A stretch of DNA of 64,000 bases, taken from contig JASDFA010000002.1 in the NCBI GenBank assembly GCA_035772735.1, positions 6,448,001 through 6,512,000 of the forward strand, in the 5' to 3' direction. Shown piece after piece: positions 21,401 through 33,706 of this stretch. The notes below the pieces were generated by a model. It ran no database searches. It had not been told where the DNA came from and was given only the letters and a program-made list of their open reading frames with translations. Every line of letters starts with the position of its first letter. The stretch's first letter is position 1. A program made the translations under genes and the position numbers. The stretch comes from Datura wrightii. Its lineage: Eukaryota > Streptophyta > Magnoliopsida > Solanales > Solanaceae.

Positions 21401-23537
21401 TGTTACACCCCGTAAGTTTCTAACGTTTAGTCGGCTTATTCATTTATTGGTTAAGAGTTTTAGAGTGCCATATGTATGAGAAAGGGGCCCGGGGAAAGGC
21501 CGAACGAGTGCAAAGTCGGGATTTCATGGGAGGAGGCCGAACCAAGTTGCCCAGAGAGGAAAAGTGGCATGGAGCAGCCCCTCCGCGTTACCCAAAGTGG
21601 CACAAAGCAGAATTAGCGCGACCGACAGAGTGCTGCGTTGCCTTGTTTGCCGTCTAAAGTATATAAAGGCGTCACACTTAGATGTTATTTCATTTCTCAT
21701 ATATCCTCAGCCAGTAGAGGTAAGAATGAGGGAAAACTACTGAAAATCATTCGATTACGCTGCTAAACGCCGTCCAAATCTAAATTAACTCCGGGTAGTG
21801 AAGTATAAGGCTGCAGAGAGCATCGCTGCGGAGTTATTTTCATAAAATACGCCCGGCGAATCGTCGTCCCGCCGAGCCTAAGTTGGTGAAACTATTTCAA
21901 ACTAGTGTCAATATGATCATGTGCCTAAAGTAAGTATTTATCCCTTCTAGATTCCTGAGAAATTACGAGTTTTTGATCGTCTTTCGATAAGTTGAAGTAT
22001 AGTCAGTATATATATATATATATAAGTTATCATTTTCTTTGAATATAGTAATAAAATAGCCCTATTCTTCCGTTAATATGATTACAGTTGAGAAGGGAAG
22101 TTGAACACGAGCCGAAACCCGCCAGTTAATCAGTAAACAGCGAATGAGGTATGTTAAGGCATTTTCTTTCGGCAAGTTAGTTTCTTCAGCATACTAGTCC
22201 AATATGAATCCCAGTAAAGCATGTCAGGAGTATGTAATCATGTCTAGTTGTTGTTGTCAGTCGAGGGTCATAATTTGTATTGTTTTGGGCTGGATTATAC
22301 CTGTATAGCTTCAATGACCACCCCAGGGTTAATAGCTGTGTCTCTGCCTGCAAGGGGAGAGATTACATCACTCTACGGAGCGGCATGCCTTCCGCAAGGG
22401 ACGAAGATGGGGATCCAGATCCTCATATGCTATGGTTGGCCTTATACACACCCCCGCCAAGCGTTTACGCCCGGGGTGTAGATATCAGGAGTCCTCCGGA
22501 CTCAGACACAACTGCATTCAGGGGCCGAGCGAGCTTAGTTGCAGACCCAGGGGATCGACAAGATGCTTATAGATGGTAGTTGAATCAGTATGACGTGGAT
22601 AGGGGTATATAGATTGAGGTGTACTCACTAGGGCTAATGGGGGCCCAAGTGGGTTACTTTGTGCTGATTGTACCTTCCGGCTTATGGGAGCCAAGTACGG
22701 TTTATGTTTGCTTTAATTACTGATAGTTAGACAGTAAGACGCCTCGTTTGTTAGGTATGACCCCTACCCTTCTTATTACAGTTATGGTTAGCCCTAATTT
22801 TACTACTTCAGTCATCTTCAGTCCAGTTCCTTTACTTCAGTCATTGTCAGTTCTATTTCCTTACTTTCAGTTATTTAAAGTTACTGCCTTACATATTCAG
22901 TACTTGTGGTACAGACGCCCTCTTCTGGGGCGCTGTATTACTTGCCTGCAAGTACAGATAGACGAGGAGCAGGTCCCTCGTAATTCCAGTCAGCCGTACA
23001 GAATCGTCAGCTTCCTTCTTCCGGAGCTAGTGTGATAGAGGTTTACTTCCTTTGTTTGTACAGTATGGGTAGGTCGGGGCCCTGTACCGATCATCTTATT
23101 ACTCTTAGAGGCTTCATATTGTATTACTTCCCTGTGGTTAGATGAGATCGGATGCGTGGGGCCCATATGTGTGTTAGATTATGTGTGTTGGCCGTGTGGG
23201 GCCCTGTTTAGCTGTTGATTGGTGGCCTTGTCGGTCATAGTTCAGTTTAGCATCTGATTTTTACTTTCCAGTTATAACTAGATATCATGATGGCCTTGTC
23301 GGCCCACAAAGGACTCCCTATGATTGTTTGTCTCTGGTTAGCTATTTATTTTCACAGGTTGCTATAGGCCTTGTCGGCCGGGGGTTGTATTTACAGCCGC
23401 TATATAGCCCGTTGTTTTCTCGATTCTAGAGTTAGAGTCAGCCCTACACCAGAGGTGCTTAGGCTCAGTTAGTTTAGCAGTTCAGGTCCTAGTAGGGCAC
23501 CAGGTGCCAGTCATTCCTCCCAAGGTGGGGCGTCACA
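21401..23537 (+). repeat. Del1 3' LTR
   Basis: 2137 bp counterpart of 14642-16774, with TATA at 21660 and (TA)n at 22009-22022. The U5 cruciform is complete: GCTATA (23361-23366), GGTTGT-atttt-ACAGCC (23383-23398), TATAGC (23403-23408). Its last bases read GGCGTCACA instead of GGCGTGACA. Confidence 0.95.
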
Positions 23538-24744
23538 CAATATGTCCCAAATTTAACTATCCTGCGACCACAGTTCAAGTTAATACAATGTTCATCAAGA
23601 TCAAGGCTTTGTTTTAATTCTCTTTTCCTAATCTCTACCTCTCTAGAGCCAAGAAAGTAAAGAATTTTAGCTTGTCCTAACGTTGTACTCCGTTAAGAAA
23701 CATTTAAGCATGAAGAGAATAAAATACAAGTGTTTTGCATTGGTTTTGGATCACTTTTATGTAACCCTAGCTTGTTAATCCACCATGGTTCCCACAACCC
23801 TAGCTATGGAAGTTTTAGCCTCTCATAGTTGCAAGATTGTGAATTGCATTCATATTTAAACACATAAATCAATACTTACAATTATGGATGAGAGAAAAAC
23901 TTCTTTGTATTAATGATCAAAATCCTCAAGAACAATATGAAGATCAAGAAAAGGTTGATCACAAGTTGAACAGCTCAATTCTCAAGTCTAAGTCTCCTTA
24001 ATTTCGTTGCTAATCAATTCTAATCACTCCTTATTGCCTCTAGTCGCCTCTCTCAATGAATATAAAACATAAAACGTATTTATACAGATATAAAAATTCA
24101 TTTTATAGGCTAACAAGGTGAATTTCCATAACTGAAGCCGCCTGCAGCACGACTCATCCTACGACCCATAGCAGATAGGTACAGATCATACCTACTTCTC
24201 GTATGTCTGTTGGCTGGCTGAAATTTGGCTAAGTGTTGGATCCTGGTATGACTCGTACATTATTCCTACGAGTCGTACTATGCTTCTGTGGCTTAACTCT
24301 GAGACTTTGCAACTTTTATGAAGTTCTTCACAAATGCTATGGTACGACTCGTACCTTCATTCCATGACTCGTACTGTCTATCCATAGATGGAGTCATCCT
24401 TTTATGCAAATCTTCTGAATCTTTTCACGACTTCTTCACCACAATCTGTACAAGCTTTGTATGATTCATACTGAGAATCGTATGATGCACCTCTTCATCC
24501 TTAGCCTTCTGAAATGTCTCACGACCAGCTGTACAACTCGTAGAACCTTCCTACGGCTCGTACTGTGAACTGTGAATTGAGCCTATTTTGTACACTTTCA
24601 GGTTATCTTTTCCACGTTTTTTTTCCAACACCAATTTATCCTGTAACCAAAGGAAAAGTGCCTTATATCCACATAAATATACCTAAGTCCATGCTATTTT
24701 CTTAGTTTTGATCGTTGAAAGTGCTGTAAACTCGCAACACATCA
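23538..24744 (-). repeat. Ath2 5' LTR, distal part
   Basis: Begins with the right TSD copy CAATA (23538-23542) of Del1 and matches 5602-6803, including the dyad array (24140-24560) and TATA (24076-24085). Ends CACATCA at 24744. Confidence 0.92.
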
Positions 24745-26785
24745 TATCACAACCAACCACCTCGCGCTAAGATGCTTATTGTTCATGATGTGGAGACCCC
24801 AGGTGATCCATACCAGGTGTCTATGGTTTACTCTTATCATGAGGGCTCAGACCTTGCCAGATCGCTGGATAGTCACTTCTCTCGGAAAGCCAATTGAATT
24901 CCCACCAGATCCATTAATTCCTTTAATGCCCAAGCCCGTGTCGGGGCACCTCCCATGATGGACCACTCTTGCTACTCTCTACATCACTCAAGGAGCCCTC
25001 TTTCTCTCTTTTACTCTAAATGTGCTTTGGGGACAATGCACATATTTGTGAGGAGGAGGGGAATGCCTATGCAAGGGTTTCTATGTAATGACTTGTTGAA
25101 CTTGCTTTGGAATGATTTTTTTGTTGCTCTTGTGTTGGAGATGTGAGTTCCATTGATGGGTTTGTTTTACCTTGCCAAAAGTTTCATGTCCCATGTTTAA
25201 AAATTCGTCTTTATTCATAGTAGATAGCAATAAACTCTAAGGTTTTTCTTTACCATGGTTCCTTTTCAAAGAACCGGGTGGCACTTCCCTATGATTGATT
25301 GAGAGGCAACTTTCTTAAGGAAAAATGCCAAGTTTAGTATTTTTTTGAGTCTTTGTTGCACTTGTTTTAAGAGGTACCACCAAAGTTTTTTTTGGCATTG
25401 CAAATTGGTTCATGAGATAAAAAAAGGGCACTTGAATTTGAAAATGAGCACTCTCTTGTCATGGGTTACACGTTCCTTGTTTGGCTTTGTGATTCACATG
25501 CTAGCTTGTCTAAAATCATACTCTTGATGTGATCTTGAAAATTTGTAAACTCCTTGGATTATGATGCCTTGTGTGGTGAGGTGATTATCTGAATTGTCTA
25601 GAACTTTCCCTAAGTGTGACTCAAGGTGAAATTCTAGATGTGGCTGTACAGAACATGATCTTAGGCTTTCTTTGGATAGTTACTTCACCCAAAATGACCT
25701 CCTTGAACATCTATCTTTGCTAGCCAATGTTTGAGCCTTTGACCATTTTCTTAGGAAACCGCATTACAAGCCTATATCTTTTTGTAATCTCTCTCTTGGC
25801 ACACAGCCTCCCTAGTTGCTAATATTGAAAGAATGAAAATTGGGGCTTGAAGCCCAAAAATTTGGGGAGAGATAATGAAGCAATGAGGCAAAAGCCTAAG
25901 TTTGGGGGTTTTCAAAAAGGGGAAAAATATGTGAGTTTCAATATGAGGCAGCACCAATTTGTGGATAAAATGAATAAAAATATAGGTTAAAATCTCCTAC
26001 TAGTAGAAGAAAAAGAATTTGTGAAAGGTGTTATCTCTTGCTTAGAAGAGACTAATTATGGAAGCCAAGGTGTTAAAAGGGTGGTTCTTAACAAAAAAAT
26101 GAACATGATGAACAAAAAAAAGATATGGTGGAGTGATCCCAATTATGAAGACGGATGTTTGAATATGTACACAAAAGGCTTTAGGAAGGTATAGTCACTA
26201 TAACTAAAAATTTATTTTATCTTACCTCGATCCTTCATTATGACCCTCAAGACTTTAGTGATTTCGAGTATAGCAACTCTACATTAGTGGTGAGTTACAC
26301 GAAGGGCAAGTCTATGGGTCAATTTGGATGCACTTGAATTCTTTGTGAGATTTAGCATATTTGCTTTATTCTATAATCTCGATGTGTGTGAAATGCATGA
26401 AATTGAATGAGATTCTCTCTTTGTATGAGTGGCATCACTTCGTTAGGGTATATGCAAAAGTGTGGTTCAAATTAAGAAGTTGTGAATGAGACAAGTGCAT
26501 TTTGACTTGAAGGAAAACCTTGAATGTGGATTGTCAATTACTTGAGATGCTATTGAATCTTGTTTGATTAGCTAGGCCCCTTATTTTGAATAAAAGGAAA
26601 TATTTGTGAAATATGCCAATTGTTTGTGGTCATATGTTGAAGTGTGTCCAACATGTTTGAGTCTCTTCTTTGTATTGATTGGGTGTGAAATATTGGGGTT
26701 GTCATAAGTTTTAGTGGTCCTTTGTGCTCAATTCTTGTGTTATGACATGCTTAAGTCAATTTTTAGTTGTGAGAACATGCCTTGT
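24745..26785 (+). other. Ath1 3' untranslated region
   Basis: Begins with the right TSD of Ath2 (TATCA). The first 200 bases may be the end of the env-like frame (short ORF 24955-25146 is not convincing). The phrase TGTGCTTTGGGGACAATGCACA (25020-25041) and the purine-rich stretches before the LTR are typical of this branch's 3' region. No other gene seen across these 2 kb. Confidence 0.55.
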
Positions 26786-26817
26786 TCGAGGACAAGCAAT
26801 GTTCAAGTTTGGGGATT
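26786..26817 (+). other. Ath1 polypurine tract region
   Basis: GTTCGAGGACAAGCAATG then AAGTTTGGGGATT directly before TGATGAG of the 3' LTR. The 'TCGAGGACAA' phrase recurs before the Ath6 LTR (opposite strand, 60965-60975). Confidence 0.65.
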
Positions 26818-26982
26818 TGATGAGTTGGTAATTCACCAACTAATTAGGCTTCTAAGCATGAACTTTTTGCTTTGTTTTCAACTCATTTAGGAAGGTTTTA
26901 TGTCCTTTATCTTTGATTTTGCAGGTATCTTAAAAAAGGAAAGCAAAGGAATTCAACTAATAAAAAGCAAATGCTAGAAGAA

Positions 26983-27072
26983 GAAGACCTGCGGTTCACA
27001 TTCCACGCAGAGTCGCAGTGGTCGAAAGCTGAAGAGCACCTGCAAAACACAGGTGCGACCGCAGGACACACC
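26983..27072. repeat. Dyad array in Ath1 LTR (ACCTGCR...CAGGT)
   Basis: CCTGCGGTTCACATTCCACGCAG and ACCTGCAAAACACAGGT (27038-27054) are the best pairs. Differs by one base from the internal copy at 3697-3713. Confidence 0.65.
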
Positions 27073-27337
27073 CAATTATCTCTAACCTAGAGCTATGAGA
27101 AACTTGCATCTCATCGATGTGCGAGTGAGCTCCATGCTTAAATGGGTAAAATTGTCCAGCTCTAGTACAAAGATACTTTGGATGCTTCTAAGGGAAAAAA
27201 GGGGAATCCGTGCACAAGGAAGAGAAACAGAATTTCCCAAATTTGTACACTCTCTTGATAATAGGAAGAGAGAATTTTTTTTTAATATCATGTTGTAGAG
27301 AGAGAAAGATAGAGAGAAGTGAGAGCTTTTCTTTCTT

Positions 27338-27372
27338 TCTTCTTCTTCTTCTTCTTCTTCTTCTTCTTCTTC
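27338..27372 (+). repeat. (CTT)n microsatellite
   Basis: About eleven uninterrupted TTC units inside the Ath1 LTR leader. Confidence 0.9.
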
Positions 27373-28245
27373 AAGTTTCTAGGGTAAAACCCACCATTAA
27401 AGCATATTTTGAAGCTTGAGTTTTCTAATCAATGATGAATATTTATGAATCATTTATTGGTATAATCTTCTTATCTTCATTCACGAGTAGCTAATTTTAT
27501 TGCTACGGGTGTGTACTTGATAGGAGTTTAGAATGGATCAGGTGTTGTTGCTTTAGTCTTAGAATCACTTATTTTGCATGAATCTATTGCTTTCTCTAAG
27601 TTTCAATTGAAATATTTATGGTTGCAAGCATAAATTATGTTTATTTATATTGCTTTTGCTTGAGAAAGAGAAGTAGGATTTGGGTGAGAAAGCGTTAGTA
27701 GGGAATTGAGTTTTGAAGGTATGGGATTGGGCTAGAGATAACCAAGACCGATTTTCATAACTCATTCAAGAGTTAAGGATGAAATAGCTTAACTCTTTTC
27801 CAAGTTAATATGGCTAATTTTTTATGTGACCTTGAGGTTAGAGAGAACTCAAGTAAAATGTACCCAAGTGGTTGAAAAACATTAGGTGTAGTCTTGTCCA
27901 TGGCTATTGATGCTTGTACTTGGTTCTTTAGACTTATCAATTAACCTTAATCCTATCGACGCCCTGTCAATAGCAGATTCCTAGTACTTGCTCTCATTGT
28001 TGCTTCAATTCACATTGCCCTGTTTTGTTATTGCTTTTAGAGACATATAGTGATCTTATTTTCCTCCAAAATTTACTTTATGAGTTATTATATAATGATT
28101 CTAGTTAGTTCAGATTGATTTACAACATTAGTAGTAATCATTCCCCATTCCCTATGGATTCGACCCCGACTCATAGTTAGATAAATTATATTGCATATGA
28201 TCGTGTACACTCTCTCACTTTGAGGAGTGTATTTGGACGTTATCA

Positions 28246-29723
28246 CAGGGTTATGGCCTGCGTGACACACAGGCAAGGCTAGTGCACGGAGCAGCGTGGC
28301 ACGCCAGCATATTGGTGCATTTGCCTATGCGGCACGCAGGCAGTGTTTGGGGGGCCAAGATTTCAATCCCTGTTTGAGTAGAAACAGAAGCTGCAAAACC
28401 CAATCCCAATCCAAGTAGGAATAATGAAGGCTTAATCTAGTAATATATATACCCCTTATTAGGATGTTTTAGGTTTCCAAGTCTAGTCCAACAATGAGAA
28501 TATTGTGTCATTAAGTTCTTGCACAATTCATACTTTATAAGTTTGTGTAATCATTTAGTCGAATATTTGTTGGAGAATTCATCAAGTTCTTGTGACTCAA
28601 TTTAGCTTTGGAGATTTATGAAACAATTTCATACTATTGTAAGTATTTCATTATAATTTCTTCTACATCTTATGTTATTGTTTTCCCAAACATGAGCAGC
28701 TAAATCTCTTAAGCCAGGGTTGCGGGTACCATGATGGATTAATGAAAGTGAAAAAAATAAAATAATGATTCTTGAATGGTGAATTGAATGGATAGGATGG
28801 GGTCAGATAAAGATAGGATCTTAATAGAGAAGTTGAAGGGTTCTTACCTTTTTGAGCTGCGAGGGGACATAAATCATCGAGGAGGATGATGATACACCCA
28901 AATCAAGAAGTGGAGGGTTTGGAAGCTGAGGTGAGGCACCATGGGAGATGATGTTTCTGTAGAATGGTAGAAACCAATAAGGAAACCCCTATTTTTTAGG
29001 TTTTTGGTCGGATTTAAGGTTGGGGCCGGGTATAGATTATGGGGCCGATTTGTTGGGCTTGTTTTTGTAGATTTTTTTGGTTTTTTTCCTTGTTCCTATT
29101 TTTCTAAACTTCTTAATGCAGTAAAAAGGGCCATGAGCCCATAATTGCTATAAAAAAATTGAGTGGATTATTATTCTCTTCATTTTAATATTTAATTATA
29201 TGTATCTTGAATTTGCTTTAGCAAAGAGGTTGAAGTTAGAAAAAGAGAATAATAGTGGTAATTTGAGTCTACTAACCCTCATCGAATTAACTTGATCTCT
29301 AACGGAGGATAATTAATCCAAGACTTATGGAGAGGGAAAAATATACACACCTAAAGTCCGAGAGGATTTAGGTGAAATTCATCTATGTAGGTGTGAGGCA
29401 TTAGATGAACTTAATCGTCAGTTTTACACAAAATTCACAAGGACAAATGATTAATAAAATAATCCTAAAATGTTACAAAATCATGGGGAACATAATCCTA
29501 GTTTTATCTCAATAATTTGATAACAACTCAATCATAGTTTAAGATTACTTTTTCTTTTTATTTGCAATCCTCCTTCCGAAATATTGACTATAGATTAATT
29601 TACTCATCGTTAACATATTATTTCCTCCCTATTCCCTGTGGGATTGATATCAACCTAGTTGGGTTACTATATTTGATAATGATCGCTTTACACTTCATTA
29701 TAGGTGCAATTTGGGCGTGATCA
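28246..29723 (+). repeat. Ath3 LTR, right part (target of Ath1)
   Basis: Runs from the Ath1 junction to GGGCGTGATCA at 29723, directly before a PBS. It starts in a self-complementary array (28255-28340: CCTGCGTGACACACAGG, GTGGCACGCC, GCGGCACGCAGGC), followed by a TATA-like TAATATATATACCCC near 28440. The left part of this LTR is off-window, left of Ath1. The phrase CCCTGTGGGATTGATATC (29634) is the same R/U5 landmark seen in other Ath LTRs. Confidence 0.75.
28755..29165. other. Unidentified insert in the Ath3 LTR
   Basis: Between LTR-like flanks (…GGATTAATGAAAGTG and ATAATAGTGGTAATTTG) is about 400 bp without resemblance to the other LTRs here: GC-richer, purine-rich, with TTCTTACCTTTTTGAGCTGC, which reads as a splice donor on the minus strand. 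It could be a captured gene fragment or a small DNA element. I see no clear terminal repeats. Confidence 0.3.
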
Positions 29724-29810
29724 AATTTTGACGCCATTTCTGGGGAATACGGTGTTGAAATAGTCAATTGGTGCTTAAATTTAGCTTGTAGTATTTATTT
29801 CTTCATTTAC
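29724..29810 (+). other. Ath3 primer-binding site and start of leader
   Basis: TGACGCCATTTCTGGGGA at 29729-29746 is a tRNA-Asp-type PBS (family TGGCGCCGTTGCCGGGGA) five bases after the LTR. The leader is then cut at 29810 by Del2. Confidence 0.75.
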
Positions 29811-32100
29811 TGTCACGAACCGAACATAGGCCCAAATTGAGACACGGGACAAGAAACCCCGAGAGGGACCAAGTCAACCCATGGAATGAACATACATCTA
29901 ACTCAATTATATAAAAGCGAAATATCAACATAATAAACAAAGAGGAATTCTGAACATAGCATAACATCAGAACATACGACACGAGTCTGAAGCTGAATAC
30001 AATCCATGTCTGAAAAAGCCTCTATTTATGATGAGTTGATGGAGCAAGACCCTAACTAACTCTCTAATTTATAACTAATAAGGAATGGCCCTCGGATGAT
30101 GAGGACTCACCAACTAAGACTGGATATGCTACTCTGGAAGGTTGGCTAGCAACGAGGCTGAGTTTGAATATCGGGGCACTATCATGAAACAATACAACAT
30201 AGAGTATGCGGTCAGTACGTGGAATGTACCGAGTATGCAAGGTAAGTAAAACCGCTAAGTAGGTAAAATAATTGAACATGCATAATATAAAACATAATCA
30301 AGATAAGATTCTGAGAGTAGGGCTTGCATTCTATTTTTTGAAATCATGATCTGAATATAACTGAACATCATAACTGAAACGAATGATCCAAAGCTGAAAA
30401 CTAATAATCATAAGTAAAACTGAACATTGGGTCAAACCTGCTGAAATCATAATATCATGACTGATGTACATGCATAACTGAAATTATGAGGAACAATGGG
30501 AGACTCGTCATATAACCGACATTACTACGAGAGAGCTTACGTGGTCCCGACTATCACAGTCAAGTGGGCAGAGCCGTCCAAAGCCTCGCCAAGGCTAAGG
30601 ACGCTACCATGATATCGATATCAAGCTCAAGGCCCGCTAGGGCATGGGAAGCTCGCAAGGAAGGTCCCAAAATATAAAAGTAAAACTACGTTGGCGCGTA
30701 GTTCTGAGGCACAAGGTTGATTGACCCATAGCCTACTCGGTGCTAGACACTACTCCCAAAAACCATGCATATGTTCTCCATCATTTTTCAATAAAGATGA
30801 CCATCGTCTAGTGACGAAGCTGAATAATAATATACATGCATAATCGAAAATCATAACATGAGGAACCTTGGCTCAAACCATACCACAAGCTGAAAATAAG
30901 GGGCGTCTTGACTCCAAAACCATGTGGTAAGCTAATTCATGAAATTGTAAAGCATACTTGATCATATGGACTTTACCAATGCTTTAACATGCTTGAAATC
31001 AACTTGATTCATTATGAAAACATGAGCATAATATGGGTATTTCAAAATCATACTTTCTTTATAAACATAACATCATATTTAAACATATATCTCATAGATC
31101 TCAACTTCCATTAACATTCATGGATGGGAATAATAGTTTAGTAAAACTTGAAAACATAATTTATAATTTAAAACATTATATAATCTTTCCATTAATCATA
31201 ATTCCTCATTTAGAACATGCTTAGATCATACCCATGATTAAAATTTAGGAATTCATGCATGGGGTAAAAAAATCCATGGAATCATCAATTAGAACATCAT
31301 GAATTGAGAGGGAATTGGGCATGGGTGTAGACAATTGCATCCATTCATAGACTTACATATCTGAAGGGATCTGATTTTCACACTTCCTTGATAGCCCAAA
31401 GAGAATTGAGAAAGAACTTGGAAGAATTAGCCTTGATCACCTCTCAAACTTCTAAACTTGCATGCATGAATGTGATGAGCCTGGAATGAACTTACCCCTA
31501 TTAAAATCCACTATTCATAGCTTAAAACAACGTAGTTTAGGCTTTAGAAATATAGGAATTACGGAAAAACCCTTACTAAACTCGTAGGGAAAAATAGATT
31601 GCCAGTCCCAACGAGGGATTGGACGAGTCATCGTCCCTGGCCACAACTCGTGGTCTGCGTCCGGTGCCTCCACTGGAAATTACATCTAGATTTTCACCAC
31701 GAGTCACTTAACGATTCGTTGCTGGTGACCATGACTCGTGGTTACCTCCCGCCTTCTACACTGCCAAGAAATCACCTGGGATCACCACGGGTGACACTAC
31801 GACTCATGGTGCACCCGATGAGTCGTGGTCACAATCCATTAGGTCCACTGCCCAAATTTTCCAGCCCTCATCCAACTCCAGACCACAGCTCACTTGACGA
31901 CCCATGGTGTTGACCATGAATTGTGGTCACTTCAAAATTCCAAATTTTAATCCAAGTCCCAGCCTCTCCCCATAAGTCACTTAACGACTCGTGGGGTTCC
32001 TGACGGGTCACTAGACGACTAGTCCTTTGACATGTGTAAAAATTCCTATTTTTTTCATTTCAACTCCTGCGTCTGATCTTAGGACTTTCGGGGTATAACA
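29811..32100 (-). repeat. Del2 3' LTR
   Basis: 2290 bp; on the minus strand TGTTATACCCCGAAAG...GGTTCGTGACA. Same family as the solo LTR 6895-9378. The dyad array of GACTCGT type lies at 31610-32020. The region 30064-30279 matches 8930-9148, but as DNA rather than as a credible protein. Confidence 0.92.
31610..32020. repeat. Dyad array in Del2 U3
   Basis: Repeated GAGTCGT/ACGACTC half-sites in pairs (CACGAGTCACTTAACGATTCG, GACTCATGG...GAGTCGTGG and relatives), just inside the LTR's U3 end. Confidence 0.6.
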
Positions 32101-32125
32101 ATATCTCCCCCTTAGGAACATTCAC
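32101..32125 (-). other. Del2 polypurine tract
   Basis: Minus strand AATGTTCCTAAGGGGGAGATAT immediately before the LTR; the same 'GAATGTTC..AAGGGGG' layout precedes the Del1 and Del4 3' LTRs. Confidence 0.85.
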
Positions 32126-32344
32126 CCCAGATGTTGAGAATCATATAGAAAAGTAGAGAAATGCAATCATCATACTCAAATACTAAACATACATGTTGAA
32201 AACTAACGGAGTGACTGACTCTGATTTGAACTACATGACTGAACTGAATTCCCGAACCACACATACATCCATTTACATGAAAGAAACTGAGGTACATGAG
32301 CTGAACATGAAACTGCATAGAGTATTAAGGAGGAAACTGATACC

Positions 32345-33706
32345 TTAAGATGAAATTGAGCCGGTAGGGAATAGATGCGGGTATTTAGCCATAATATCTA
32401 TTTTGCCTTCCCATGTAGCTCCCTCAACCTGATGATTCCTCCATAAATCCTTAAATAAAACTACTTCTTTGTTCCTTAGCTTACGAACCTGTTGATCCAA
32501 TATCTCTACCGGAACCTCTTCATAACTAAGACTGTCTTTCACACTGACACTATCCACCGAAACAACTAGGGCTGGATCACCCAAACACTTCTTTAAGAGC
32601 GGTATATGGAAAACTGGATGGACTGAAGTAATTTCTGAAGGCAACTCCAACTCATATGCCATCTTGCCAATCCGTTTCATGATCCGTTGTGGGCCAACAT
32701 AACGGGAACTGAGTTTCCCTTTCTTTTCGAATCTCATCACTCCCTTCATGGGAGATACCTTTAGAAACATACAATCATCGACTTCAAACTCAAGTTCTCT
32801 CCTCCTCACATCTGCATAGGACTTTTGGCGACTCTGAATTGTTTTCAACCTGTCCCTTATGAGCTGAACTTTCTCCATGGCCTCATGGACTGAATATGGT
32901 CCTATCATCACAGCTTCACCAACTTCTAACCAACCAATAGGAGATCTACATCTCTGCTCATAGAGAGCCTCAAATGGTGTCATTTGAATGCTAAAATGAT
33001 AGTTGTTGTTATATGCAAACTCAATGAGAGGCAAATGGTCATCCTAACTACCCTTGAAGTCCATCACACACGCTCTCAACATGTCCTCGAGAGTCTGAAT
33101 AGTACGCTCCGGCTGACCATCCGTTTGTGGGTGAAATGCTGTATTGAGCTTGACTTGAGTACCTAGTCCCTTTAAAACGATCTCCAAAATTGGGAGGTCA
33201 ACTGAGTACCTCTATCTGACATGATGGACAATGGCACTCCATGCAACCAAACAAACTCCCGAATGTATAATTTAGCATAATCCTCTAAGGAATTAGTGCT
33301 TTTGACTAGTAAGAAATGAGCTGCTTTGGTCAACCTATCCACGACCACCCAAATAGAGTCATACTATCAACGAGTGCGAGGAAACCCTGTGATGAAGTCC
33401 ATGTTGATCTCCTTCCACTCCAAGTAGGAATACTGATGTCTTGAAGCACACCTCCCGGTCTTTGATGCTTCACTTTCACCTATTGACAATTCAGACACTT
33501 AGCCACAAATTCTGCAATGTCCTTCTTCATTCCATTCCACCAATAGACTTCCCATAGGTCATGGTACATCTTGGTGGCACTTGGATGTATGGAATATCTG
33601 AAACCATGAGCCTCGTGTAACATCCTATCTCTCAAATCATCAACATCCGGAACACACAAGCCACCCTAATATCAAAGCACACCATCTCCCTCTTTGGAGA
33701 AGACCA
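32345..33706 (-). pseudogene. Del2 pol: integrase and chromodomain
   Basis: The C-terminal 229 residues are open (33034-32345): LIEFAYNNNYHFSIQM, EALYEQRCRSPIGW, FLKVSPMKGVMRFEKKGKLS, ELELPSEITSVHPVFHIPLL, then the chromodomain YEEVPVEILDQQVRKLRN and ATWEGKIDIMAKYPHLF, with a TAA/TGA end before the polypurine tract. The catalytic core (33035-33706) has several frame changes and stops. Confidence 0.9.

Larger units (their letters stand above)
14642..23537 (+). mobile_element. Del1: full-length Del/Tekay-type chromovirus
   Basis: 8896 bp with LTRs 14642-16774 and 21401-23537, a PBS at 16779, a polypurine tract at 21383 and a perfect TSD CAATA (14637-14641/23538-23542). Interior order: short gag remnant with CCHC knuckle, protease, RT, RNase H, integrase, chromodomain. 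Gag is much shorter than usual and there are at least eight in-frame stops, so it cannot act on its own. The LTRs differ by several percent by eye, so it is older than Del4. Confidence 0.95.
5194..24744 (-). mobile_element. Ath2: Athila-like LTR retrotransposon (-), carrying two nested insertions
   Basis: Two LTRs of identical net length (1610 bp) bound it: 5194-6803 (3' LTR on the minus strand) and 14234-14641 plus 23543-24744 (5' LTR, split by Del1). LTR ends are TGATGTG...GTTATCA on the minus strand. Flanks are TATCG (5189-5193) and TATCA (24745-24749), a TSD with one mismatch. It inserted into the env-like ORF of Ath1. Order on the minus strand: 5' LTR, PBS, RT linker, RT-RNase H, integrase, post-pol hairpin, 3' non-coding, 3' LTR. 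Gag and most of the protease are missing. Confidence 0.9.
1..28245 (+). mobile_element. Ath1: Athila-like LTR retrotransposon, 5' part off-window, split by Ath2
   Basis: Plus-strand Ty3/gypsy element of the Athila type. Order seen: end of reverse transcriptase, RNase H and integrase (1-2036), non-coding post-pol region (2037-3940), env-like ORF (3952-5193), then after the Ath2 insertion a 3' UTR (24745-26785), polypurine tract and a 3' LTR (26818-28245). The 5' LTR, gag and protease lie left of the window. The 3' LTR abuts the interior of another LTR (Ath3), so Ath1 inserted there; CAGGG at 28246 would be the right copy of its TSD. No frame is intact. Confidence 0.85.
26818..28245 (+). repeat. 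Ath1 3' LTR
   Basis: 1428 bp, TGATGAGTTGG...GGACGTTATCA. It holds a dyad array (26983-27072), a (CTT)n microsatellite (27338-27372) and a downstream half with the 'ATTCGACCCCGACTC' phrase near 28158. The same LTR family, truncated or diverged, is at 58222-59547 on the other strand. Confidence 0.88.

Noticed and set aside
24955..25146. 63-residue ORF after the Ath2 insertion as the env-like C-terminus
   Set aside because: No recognisable env-like block; the DNA fits the 3' UTR better.
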